From JAZKFT01 sp963845495 (GTDB lineage Bacteria > Bacteroidota > Bacteroidia > Chitinophagales > Chitinophagaceae), in assembly GCA_963845495.1 (NCBI GenBank), contig CAWJTH010000026.1:1-64000 (forward strand): 64,000 nucleotides of DNA, in the 5' to 3' direction. The translations under genes and the position numbers were made by a program. Each line of letters starts with the position of its first letter. Positions within the stretch are counted from its first letter, which is position 1. Below are positions 17,827 to 25,355 of this stretch, in pieces. The notes beneath the pieces were generated by a model, which was not told where the DNA came from, did no database searches, and saw only the letters and a program-made list of their open reading frames with translations.

Positions 17827-19185
17827 ATGTCCCAAAAAGTATTACTCGAAAAAGCTCATGTAGAAAACATCCGTTTGTACGATGTGTATCGCCGTGAAGG
17901 TGGTTACCGCAGCGTGGAAAAGGCTTTGAAGCAGATGGATCCTGGTTCAATTGTAGAAGAGGTGAAAAAAAGCGGATTGCGTGGCCGCGGCGGTGCAGGT
18001 TTTCCAACGGGTATGAAGTGGAGTTTCATTGCTAAGCCGGAAGGTGTTCCCCGCCATTTGGTGGTAAATGCCGACGAAAGCGAACCAGGAACTTTCAAGG
18101 ATCGCTATTTGATGGAATTTTTGCCACACTTGTTGATTGAAGGAATGATTGTTTCTTCGTTTGCTTTGGGCGCAAATGTTTCTTACATCTACATCCGAGG
18201 TGAATATGCTTGGATTGTTGGCATTTTGGAACAGGCTATTCAAGAAGCAAAAAACAATGGTTTTCTTGGAAAAAATATTTTAGGAAGCGGATTTGATTGC
18301 GAAATATATATACAACGCGGTGCAGGCGCATATATCTGCGGAGAAGAAACTGCTTTGTTAGAAAGCTTGGAAGGCAAACGTGGGAATCCACGCATCAAGC
18401 CGCCATTTCCTGCGGTAAAAGGTGTTTGGGAACGGCCTACGGTGGTGAACAATGTTGAATCAATTGCCGCAATTGTTCCAATTATTAACATGGGCGGCGA
18501 GGAATATGCAAAAATTGGTGTTGGCAAATCAACAGGTACCAAATTGATTTCCGCTTGCGGCAACATCAACAAACCAGGCGTTTATGAAATTGACATGACG
18601 CAAAGCGTGGAGGAATTTATTTTTAGTGATGAATATTGTGGAGGTATACCGAACGGTAAAAAACTAAAAGCTTGTATTCCAGGTGGTTCATCAGTTCCTA
18701 TTCTTCCTGCCAATTTATTATTGAAAACGGCCAAAGGTGAAACCCGCTACATGAGCTATGAAAGCTTGAGCGATGGTGGTTTTGCTACTGGAACGATGAT
18801 GGGAAGCGGTGGATTTATCGTATTTGATGAGGACCAATGTGTGGTTCGCCATACCATGACTTTGGCTCGTTTTTATCGCCATGAAAGCTGCGGACAATGC
18901 AGCCCATGCCGTGAAGGAACTGGTTGGATGGAAAAGATTTTAATGAAAATTGAAAACGGCAAAGGAAAATCAAGCGATATAGATTTGCTGTGGGATATTC
19001 AACGCAAAATTGAAGGAAATACGATTTGTCCGTTGGGCGATGCAGCAGCTTGGCCGGTTGCGGCAGCCATTCGCCATTTTAGGGATGAATTTGAATGGCA
19101 TGTAAATAATCCTATAGAATGTTTGACAACTAATTATGGATTAAGGCATTATGCAGATGAATTGCATATGCCAGCGGCAGTTTAA
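17827..19185 (+). CDS. nuoF: NADH-quinone oxidoreductase subunit F
   Basis: 452 residues, the NADH- and FMN-binding 51-kDa subunit. Seen: GLRGRGGAGFPTGMKW (NADH/FMN glycine-rich loop), ADESEPGTFKDR, and the N3 [4Fe-4S] ligands ESCGQCSPCREGT plus a later Cys in NTICPLGD. Starts 17 bp after the DUF4160 remnant. Confidence 0.98.
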   Translation: MSQKVLLEKAHVENIRLYDVYRREGGYRSVEKALKQMDPGSIVEEVKKSGLRGRGGAGFPTGMKWSFIAKPEGVPRHLVVNADESEPGTFKDRYLMEFLPHLLIEGMIVSSFALGANVSYIYIRGEYAWIVGILEQAIQEAKNNGFLGKNILGSGFDCEIYIQRGAGAYICGEETALLESLEGKRGNPRIKPPFPAVKGVWERPTVVNNVESIAAIVPIINMGGEEYAKIGVGKSTGTKLISACGNINKPGVYEIDMTQSVEEFIFSDEYCGGIPNGKKLKACIPGGSSVPILPANLLLKTAKGETRYMSYESLSDGGFATGTMMGSGGFIVFDEDQCVVRHTMTLARFYRHESCGQCSPCREGTGWMEKILMKIENGKGKSSDIDLLWDIQRKIEGNTICPLGDAAAWPVAAAIRHFRDEFEWHVNNPIECLTTNYGLRHYADELHMPAAV

Positions 19186-19188
19186 ATT

Positions 19189-20256
19189 ATGGAGAAAATA
19201 ACCAACATAGAAATCAAAAACTTTAAATCGATACGGCATCAAAAAATTGATGGCTGTAAGCGGATTAATGTTTTTATTGGTTATCCGAATGTTGGGAAGA
19301 GTAATATTTTGGAGGCGTTGAGCTGTTTTATATATGCGCATGATCCGAAACCAAATTTTAAAGACTTATGTCGATATAATAATAGCCGAGAGATTTTTTT
19401 TGATGGAAGATTGCAACAGGCTCCTTTGCAAATAAATATCAATGGTAAATTAATATTGCGTTTTAGATTCATATCAAATAGTATTTTAAGTTTAGGTGGT
19501 AAGGAATTTGAAGATGATGAAGTTGGACTTGCGGCGATTTCTCTCTCTGACATGGATTTAGATAACATAAAATCATTTAATTATTATATAGAAAATGGCA
19601 AAGCGGAAGTCATTGACTTCTTTAAAAATGATTCTTTTATTATAAAAAAATATAGCTTTAATAGTTTACGAAATGAAACGTTTGCAAATGATGAAATCAG
19701 CTTAAGTATTCCTTTTGGGGAGAATTTGTCGGACATTATTCAAAATATTACCCAATTAAGAAAGCAAGTTGCAGATTTATTTAAAACTTATAATTTAAAA
19801 CTTCTTTTAGACAAAGGCGAGGCATCAATAAGAGTGGCAAAAACTATTGATGAAGAAACAATTTTTTCTGTTCCTTTTTTTCAAATTGCGGACACATTAC
19901 AAAGATTAATATTTTACAAAGCTGCAATTGCATCGAATCAAAAAAGTGTTTTACTTTTCGAAGAACCCGAAGCACACATGTTCCCACCTTACATCAAATC
20001 ACTCACTTCTGACATAATTTTCGATAAAAACGATAACCAATATTTTATCGCCACACACAGCCCTTTTGTTTTAAATGAATTGATTGAAGAAGCGCAAAAC
20101 GAATTATCAGTTTATGTAGTGGATTACGATAAAGGCGAAACAATTATTAAAAGATTGACCGACGAAGAAGTAACCGAAATAGCACAATACGGGATTGATT
20201 TGTTTTTTAACCTAGAATCGTATCTGGAAAAAAATGGACAACCACATAGTGCCTGA
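19189..20256 (+). CDS. OLD-like AAA ATPase (ABC-type ATPase)
   Basis: 355 residues with an ABC/SMC-type ATPase domain like the N-terminal part of OLD nucleases: FKSIRHQKIDG at the start, P-loop GYPNVGKS (31-38), Walker B VLLFEEPEAH (about 252-261) and H-loop ATHSPFVLNEL (about 287). There is no TOPRIM domain in this chain. Begins 3 bp after nuoF and overlaps the next gene by 23 bp, so the two are coupled. Such pairs act in anti-phage or DNA-repair roles in related families; the role here is inferred. Confidence 0.85.
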   Translation: MEKITNIEIKNFKSIRHQKIDGCKRINVFIGYPNVGKSNILEALSCFIYAHDPKPNFKDLCRYNNSREIFFDGRLQQAPLQININGKLILRFRFISNSILSLGGKEFEDDEVGLAAISLSDMDLDNIKSFNYYIENGKAEVIDFFKNDSFIIKKYSFNSLRNETFANDEISLSIPFGENLSDIIQNITQLRKQVADLFKTYNLKLLLDKGEASIRVAKTIDEETIFSVPFFQIADTLQRLIFYKAAIASNQKSVLLFEEPEAHMFPPYIKSLTSDIIFDKNDNQYFIATHSPFVLNELIEEAQNELSVYVVDYDKGETIIKRLTDEEVTEIAQYGIDLFFNLESYLEKNGQPHSA

Positions 20257-20773
20257 GTGTTATATCGACACTATGCTCATTCAAATATTGGTGCCTCCGC
20301 AAAACAAACTCAGGTATAACCACCAACATGGTTGTTTCGATGTGAGTAATGAAATGGAATCGAAAGGATTAAAAGATAAATTTGCCGTTGGAATTATTGA
20401 CAACGATAAAAAGAAAGCAAAATATCTAAGTGGATTTGATGAGATAACAAAAGTTGATGGTTCGTTGACGTTGTTGAAACATACAAACAAACATCAATAT
20501 TGCATTGAAATAACGCCGGCGGTAGAAATTTGGATTTTGAAAGTTTGTGAAGAAATTGGAATTGATTTGCGAGAATATGGATTACCAAATGAATTAAGAG
20601 AATTGAAACGGATAACCAAAGGTTTGACAACTATAAAAGATGAACGGTTTATAAAGTTGTTCAAACGGATGAAGGAAAGTGAAAATGAAAAAGTGAGGAA
20701 ACTAATCCATTGGGTAAGTTTGCTTAAAAAAGATAATTATCAGGTTGATATAAACGAATTGAAATATGGCTGA
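20234..20773 (+). CDS. Putative TOPRIM-like partner of the upstream ATPase
   Basis: 179 residues, no named family that I recognise. It has an early acidic residue in HIVPECYIDTML (E8) and a downstream strand FAVGIIDNDKK with a D-x-D (D56, D58). This arrangement (Glu, then DxD after a hydrophobic strand) is what TOPRIM nuclease folds show. The start overlaps the ATPase by 23 bp and the end overlaps nuoG by 8 bp, so it is translationally linked to both. I infer a split OLD-type nuclease. Other small nuclease folds are possible. Confidence 0.6.
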   Translation: MDNHIVPECYIDTMLIQILVPPQNKLRYNHQHGCFDVSNEMESKGLKDKFAVGIIDNDKKKAKYLSGFDEITKVDGSLTLLKHTNKHQYCIEITPAVEIWILKVCEEIGIDLREYGLPNELRELKRITKGLTTIKDERFIKLFKRMKESENEKVRKLIHWVSLLKKDNYQVDINELKYG

Positions 20774-21884
20774 AGCAGCACCATTATTTAAAGTCACCAT
20801 TGATAACGTAACTGTGGAAGTGCCTGCGGGTACAACTATTTTGCAGGCAGCCCGCAAAGTTGGCGGCGATGTGGCTCCTCCTGCCATGTGCTTTTACACG
20901 CCATTGGCTGGCAGTGGTGGCAAATGCCGTACCTGTTTGGTTGAAGTAAGTAAAGGCAGTGAAAAAGATCCTCGCCCAATGCCGAAATTGGTAGCAAGTT
21001 GCCGTACAACAGTAATGGACGGAATGGAGGTTAAAAATATCACCAGTGCAAAAGTGATAGATGCAAGGGCTGGCGTGGTTGAATTTTTATTGTTGAACCA
21101 TCCATTGGATTGCCCAATTTGCGACCAAGCTGGTGAATGTGATTTGCAAAATCTTGGTTATGAACATGGTAAACAAGGAACCCGCTACGAATTTCAACGC
21201 CGTACGTTTCCAAAACACAACCTTGGGCCATATATCCAACTCCACATGACACGTTGTATCATGTGTTTCCGTTGCGTTTTTACTGCTGACCAAGTTACCA
21301 AAACTAGGCAGCATGGCATCTTAAATCGTGGCGACCATGCTGAAATTGCCACCTATATCGAAAAAAGTTTAGATAACGACTTCATTGGGAATGTGATAGA
21401 TGTTTGTCCGGTTGGCGCTTTAACCGATAAAACCTTCCGTTTTAAAAATAGGGTTTGGTTTACAAAACCAGTTGAAGCACATCGTAATTGCGACAAATGT
21501 TGCGGAAAAGTAACATTATGGATGCGTGGCGACGAAGTGTTTAGGGTTACTGCACGAAAAGATGAATGGGGCGAAATTAAAAATACGGAAGACGGAAAAA
21601 CCGGCTGGATTTGTAATACTTGCCGTTTCGAAACCAAAAAGGCTAGCGATTGGACGATTGAAGGTGTTACACATATAAACAGGCATTCTGTTATTGCGCA
21701 AGGCCATTACGAAGGATTAAAAAAACCGACCGAAGTTTTATACGAAGTATTAGATGGCCGCAAGCCGAAACTATTGATGGATATACATTCGGTAAGCGAA
21801 GTGAACAGACCGGAAATAGATTTGAGCGAATTGGAACGCCCTGCACATTCAACCGATTTTATTACCAAACAACTAAACGGATAA
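20766..21884 (+). CDS. nuoG: NADH-quinone oxidoreductase subunit G, short Bacteroidota form
   Basis: 372 residues; E. coli NuoG has about 900. The N-terminal [2Fe-2S] ferredoxin-like domain has FYTPLAGSGGKCRTC ligands. Then come the His/Cys site HPLDCPICDQAGECDL, a [4Fe-4S] domain with RCIMCFRC, and CPVGALTDK. A further Cys-rich part (CDKCCGKV, TGWICNTCRF) follows, but the molybdopterin-like domain is absent. This short form is usual in Bacteroidota as far as I recall. The start overlaps the TOPRIM-like gene by 8 bp. Confidence 0.95.
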   Translation: MAEAAPLFKVTIDNVTVEVPAGTTILQAARKVGGDVAPPAMCFYTPLAGSGGKCRTCLVEVSKGSEKDPRPMPKLVASCRTTVMDGMEVKNITSAKVIDARAGVVEFLLLNHPLDCPICDQAGECDLQNLGYEHGKQGTRYEFQRRTFPKHNLGPYIQLHMTRCIMCFRCVFTADQVTKTRQHGILNRGDHAEIATYIEKSLDNDFIGNVIDVCPVGALTDKTFRFKNRVWFTKPVEAHRNCDKCCGKVTLWMRGDEVFRVTARKDEWGEIKNTEDGKTGWICNTCRFETKKASDWTIEGVTHINRHSVIAQGHYEGLKKPTEVLYEVLDGRKPKLLMDIHSVSEVNRPEIDLSELERPAHSTDFITKQLNG

Positions 21885-21948
21885 GTAAATATTCCTATGA
21901 TTGAAACAAACGAATTGAGAAGTTTTGCTAGCACCAAGACTTATATAT

Positions 21949-22218
21949 GTGAGTAGGAAACAAAAATCTATTTTAAAATTGCTGTTAGGAAATGCAGATG
22001 CTAATTTTGATTTGGACGAATTGGTACATATTCTTTTAAGAATTGGTTTTGATGAAAGAAAATCAGGTGGCGGAAGTCATAGGATATTTACAAAAGTTGG
22101 TATAGAAGGTATTATTAATCTTCAAAAAACGAAGGATGGAAAAGCAAAGGAATATCAGGTAAAACAAGTTCGCGATTTTTTGCTAACCAATAAATTATTA
22201 GAAGATGAACAAATATGA
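21949..22218 (+). CDS. hicA: HicA family mRNA interferase toxin
   Basis: 89 residues from GTG 21949 (VSRKQKSIL); a TTG at 21925 adds eight residues. The family signature, a conserved Gly-Ser-His before a short basic strand, is visible as SGGGSHRIFTK, with the family-typical end AKEYQVKQVRDFLL. HicA cleaves mRNA as a dsRBD-like fold with a catalytic His. The toxin overlaps the HicB antitoxin by 14 bp. It lies between nuoG and nuoH, 64 bp after nuoG. Confidence 0.85.
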   Translation: MSRKQKSILKLLLGNADANFDLDELVHILLRIGFDERKSGGGSHRIFTKVGIEGIINLQKTKDGKAKEYQVKQVRDFLLTNKLLEDEQI

Positions 22219-22414
22219 GATATTAATATATTGGAATTCTGCTGATGGGATTTTCGTGGCCGAAATACCAGAATTAAAAGGATGTATGGCACATGGTGAT
22301 ACGCAAACTGAGGCATTAAATGAGGTAAATGATTTGGCTATAGAATGGCTTAAAATAGCTAAAGAAAATGGATGGGCAATACCTGAGCCAAAGGGAAAAT
22401 TATCTTATGCTTAA
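22205..22414 (+). CDS. hicB: HicB family antitoxin
   Basis: 69 residues, HicB-type partial RNase H fold: YWNSADGIFVAEIPELKGCMAHGDTQTEAL, then NDLAIEWLKIAKENGWAIPEP. It lacks a C-terminal DNA-binding domain, so autoregulation of a separate promoter is not supported. Overlaps hicA by 14 bp and precedes nuoH by 27 bp. Confidence 0.88.
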   Translation: MNKYEILIYWNSADGIFVAEIPELKGCMAHGDTQTEALNEVNDLAIEWLKIAKENGWAIPEPKGKLSYA

Positions 22415-22441
22415 AGTTTATTGATAGATTTAAAATAAAAT

Positions 22442-23602
22442 ATGTTACTGACCATTGATACAGTGCTACTGCTGGAAAAATTAATTTTAATTGTTGCCGT
22501 TGTTTCGGTGGCATTGTTAATTGCCATGTATAGCACTTGGGCCGAACGAAAAGTGGCTGCCATTTTGCAAGATAGGCGTGGTCCAAACCGTGCTGGCCCA
22601 TTTGGTATTTTGCAACCGGTGGCAGATGCCGTAAAATTGTTTTCAAAAGAAGAAATTATTCCATCAAAAAGCAACAAGGTTCTTTTTGTTATGGGGCCGG
22701 CTCTGGCTATGCTTTCTGCTTTAATGACCAGTGCCGTAATACCTTGGGGAAGTAAATTGGAAATGTTTGGACGCAGTGTTGACCTGCAAATTGCAGACGT
22801 GAATATTGCGATGCTGTACATTTTTGCTGTTGTTGCTTTGGGCGTTTACGGCGTTATGATTGGTGGTTGGGCATCCAACAATAAATTTTCCCTTATTTCT
22901 GCGCTTCGTGGTGCTTCACAAAATATTTCCTACGAATTGGCGATGGGGCTTTCCATCGTTGCTTTGGTAATGGTGACGCAGTCCCTAAGTCTTAAAGAAA
23001 TTGTTACCCAACAGCAAGACCATCTTTGGAATGTTATAAGACAACCACTCGGTTTCTTCATATTTTTAGTTTGCGCTTTTGCAGAATGTAACCGCACGCC
23101 ATTCGATTTGCCGGAGGCCGAAAACGAATTGAACTTTGGTTATCACCAGGAATATTCTTCCATGAAACTTGGTTTCTATTTATTTGCTGAATATATCAAT
23201 ATGTTTATCAGCAGTGCCATTATGTCTACCTTGTTTTTTGGTGGTTATGATATCCCGTTTATTAATGAGGCTACCAACACCTGGTGCCAAAACCATGCTA
23301 ATTTGATGTCAATTTTTGGTTTTCTGTCATTAATGGGTAAAACATTCTTTTTTATTTTCCTTTTTATGTGGGTACGTTGGACTATCCCACGTTTTCGATA
23401 TGACCAGTTGATGAATTTGGGATGGAAGAGTTTGATCCCGATGGCATTGGTAAATATGCTGGTAACGGCCGTTTTTATATTATTAACCAACAATATCATT
23501 GGTTTTCTTAACCTAGATAAAGTTGGTGGCAATACGGTTAAAAAATATTTTTGTAAATCATTAGAAAGCAAGTGTCTTTGTACAACAATATGCAAAACAT
23601 AA
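22442..23602 (+). CDS. nuoH: NADH-quinone oxidoreductase subunit H
   Basis: 386 residues, about eight TM helices, the ND1 homologue that forms part of the quinone chamber. Seen: YSTWAERKVAAILQDRRGPNR, then FAECNRTPFDLPEAENELN. The last 30 bp overlap the upstream part of nuoI. The extreme C-terminus (LESKCLCTTICKT) is unusual and is encoded by this overlap. Confidence 0.97.
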   Translation: MLLTIDTVLLLEKLILIVAVVSVALLIAMYSTWAERKVAAILQDRRGPNRAGPFGILQPVADAVKLFSKEEIIPSKSNKVLFVMGPALAMLSALMTSAVIPWGSKLEMFGRSVDLQIADVNIAMLYIFAVVALGVYGVMIGGWASNNKFSLISALRGASQNISYELAMGLSIVALVMVTQSLSLKEIVTQQQDHLWNVIRQPLGFFIFLVCAFAECNRTPFDLPEAENELNFGYHQEYSSMKLGFYLFAEYINMFISSAIMSTLFFGGYDIPFINEATNTWCQNHANLMSIFGFLSLMGKTFFFIFLFMWVRWTIPRFRYDQLMNLGWKSLIPMALVNMLVTAVFILLTNNIIGFLNLDKVGGNTVKKYFCKSLESKCLCTTICKT

Positions 23603-24171
23603 CCAATAGGGCGCAATCAGTAAACCGTAAACCAATGACGTTAATGGAAAGGGTATATGTTCCTTCCATTATTAAAGGCATGGTAATTACGTTCAGTCAT
23701 ATCTTTAAGAAAAGACCGACTATCAATTATCCAGAAGTAAAACGTGAATTTAGTCCGGTTTTCCGTGGGCTGCACGTGTTGAACCGCGATGAAGAAGGCC
23801 GTGAACGCTGCACAGCTTGCGGACTTTGTGCTGTTGCTTGTCCCGCAGAAGCCATTACCATGGAATCGGCTGAGCGTAAAAAGGGTGAAGAAAATTTATA
23901 CCGCGAAGAAAAATATGCAGCCCGGTACGAAATCAATATGTTGCGCTGCATTTTCTGCGGATTGTGTGAAGAAGCTTGTCCAAAAGATGCCATTTATTTA
24001 AGCGAAACATTTACTCCGTCTAACTTTAATAGAGAAAGCTTTATATACGGAAAAGATAATTTGCTTATTCCTAATCCACTAACGGATAAAGAAGGGTATG
24101 AAAAAGCAACTGCGGGAAGGGTTAGGGTTGGGATAGATGCAACACCAACCAGCGTTGATGGGGGTCATTAA
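23590..24171 (+). CDS. nuoI: NADH-quinone oxidoreductase subunit I
   Basis: 193 residues from ATG 23590; a GTG at 23572 is possible. Two [4Fe-4S] sites (N6a, N6b): CTACGLCAVACPAEA and CIFCGLCEEACPKDA. Links the hydrophilic arm to NuoB. The last codons and stop (GGT CAT TAA) are the start of a GTCATTAAG word array. Confidence 0.97.
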   Translation: MQNITNRAQSVNRKPMTLMERVYVPSIIKGMVITFSHIFKKRPTINYPEVKREFSPVFRGLHVLNRDEEGRERCTACGLCAVACPAEAITMESAERKKGEENLYREEKYAARYEINMLRCIFCGLCEEACPKDAIYLSETFTPSNFNRESFIYGKDNLLIPNPLTDKEGYEKATAGRVRVGIDATPTSVDGGH

Positions 24172-24250
24172 GTCATTGGTCATCAAGTCATTAAGGAGAA
24201 CTTTATTATTAAACATATTGACCTACTGACTTATTGACCCAATGACTTAA
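24165..24250. repeat. Word palindrome in the nuoI-nuoJ gap
   Basis: TTAAGTCATTGGTCA (24168-24182), which includes the nuoI stop codon, pairs with TGACCCAATGACTTAA (24235-24250) with one bulge. Each arm is repeats of GTCATTAAG / TGACTTATTGACC. Confidence 0.85.
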
Positions 24251-24282
24251 ATTGGATGACATAAAATTTTTGAACAACGAAG

Positions 24283-24792
24283 ATGAATATTACACAAATA
24301 CTTTTTTGGTTCCTTAGTGCTTTGGCCGTAGGCAGTGCTTTGCTGGTAGTAACTCGTAAAAATCCTGTTTACAGCGTTTTATTTCTAATTGTTACATTCT
24401 TTGCCATTTCAGGGCATTATATTTTGATGAATGCCCAATTTTTGGCTATTGTAAACATTATTGTTTATGCAGGTGCTATCATGGTACTTTTTCTTTTTGT
24501 GCTAATGTTAATGAACTTAAATTCGGAAACGGAACCCCAAAAAAATAAATACATGCTTTGGAGTGGGGCAATAGCGGGTGGCGTTTTGATGTTGGTTTTG
24601 ATTATGGCTTTGCAAACACCAACTTCAGAATCGGTAAATTTAGCTGCGGGAGATATCGGTTTAATCAAAAATTTGGGTATTGTATTGTTTCGCGATTATG
24701 CCATTCCTTTTGAATTAAGCAGCGTATTATTTTTGAGCGCCATGGTTGGTGCTGTGGTGGTGGGGAAGAAATGTAATGTGCTAATTAGCTAA
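24283..24792 (+). CDS. nuoJ: NADH-quinone oxidoreductase subunit J
   Basis: 169 residues, five TM helices, ND6 homologue (QFLAIVNIIVYAGAIMVLFLFV in TM3 with the pi-bulge). The C-terminal six residues CNVLIS and the stop are encoded by the start of a TGTGCTAATTAGC word array, replacing the usual end after GAVVVGKK. Confidence 0.96.
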   Translation: MNITQILFWFLSALAVGSALLVVTRKNPVYSVLFLIVTFFAISGHYILMNAQFLAIVNIIVYAGAIMVLFLFVLMLMNLNSETEPQKNKYMLWSGAIAGGVLMLVLIMALQTPTSESVNLAAGDIGLIKNLGIVLFRDYAIPFELSSVLFLSAMVGAVVVGKKCNVLIS

Positions 24793-24884
24793 TGTGCTGA
24801 TTAGCTAATGTTGAATAATATTAAAAAAGTAAAAATATTGAATAAATAGGTTGTGTTTAATTAGCACATTAGCTAATTAGCACA
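24777..24884. repeat. Word palindrome in the nuoJ-nuoK gap
   Basis: The arms are 27 bp (24777-24803 with 24858-24884, 26 of 27 matching), built from GTGCTAATTAGCTAAT words, with a 54-nt loop. The left arm contains the nuoJ stop codon; the right arm ends about 20 bp before the nuoK start. Confidence 0.9.
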
Positions 24885-24905
24885 TCAGCACATTAAATTA
24901 GAAAT

Positions 24906-25238
24906 ATGCCTATAAATTATTATATCTATTTAGCGGTCATCATCTTTTGTATCGGGGTTGGTGGTGTGTTAACGCGCCGTAATGCCATTATTGTTTTCAT
25001 GTGTATTGAATTGATGTTGAATTCAGTAAACCTTTTATTGGTAGCATTTAGCAAAATGCACCACGGCAGGGCTGGGGCCGACGTAAACCCAATGGCTGGT
25101 ATCGATGCGCAATTATTTGTTTTTTTTATAATGGTGGTAGCAGCTGCAGAAGTAGCTGTTGGCTTGGCAATTATTGTGTTAATGTACCGGAAAGTACATA
25201 CGGTGGATATTAATTACTTGAACAGACTTAAAAATTAA
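24906..25238 (+). CDS. nuoK: NADH-quinone oxidoreductase subunit K
   Basis: 110 residues, three TM helices, ND4L homologue. The conserved Glu residues of the proton path are in FMCIELMLNSVNL and AAAEVAVGLAI. The stop codon is at the start of an ATTAAAATTAAAAAG word array. Confidence 0.96.
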   Translation: MPINYYIYLAVIIFCIGVGGVLTRRNAIIVFMCIELMLNSVNLLLVAFSKMHHGRAGADVNPMAGIDAQLFVFFIMVVAAAEVAVGLAIIVLMYRKVHTVDINYLNRLKN

Positions 25239-25350
25239 AATTAAAAAGTAAAAAAGAAATACATTAAAATGTAAAGGTTTTAAAAGATTGGAATGCTTAG
25301 AAAGTTTCTGGGTTTGTCTTTTTGATTTTTACTTTTTGATTTTTAATTGA
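25223..25350. repeat. Word arrays in the nuoK-nuoL gap
   Basis: AAAAATTAAAATTAAAAAGTAAAAAAG overlaps the nuoK stop. Near reverse complements, TTTTTGATTTTTACTTTTTGATTTTTAATT (25318-25348), precede nuoL. Imperfect intercistronic hairpin. Confidence 0.7.
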
Positions 25351-25355
25351 AGCTT

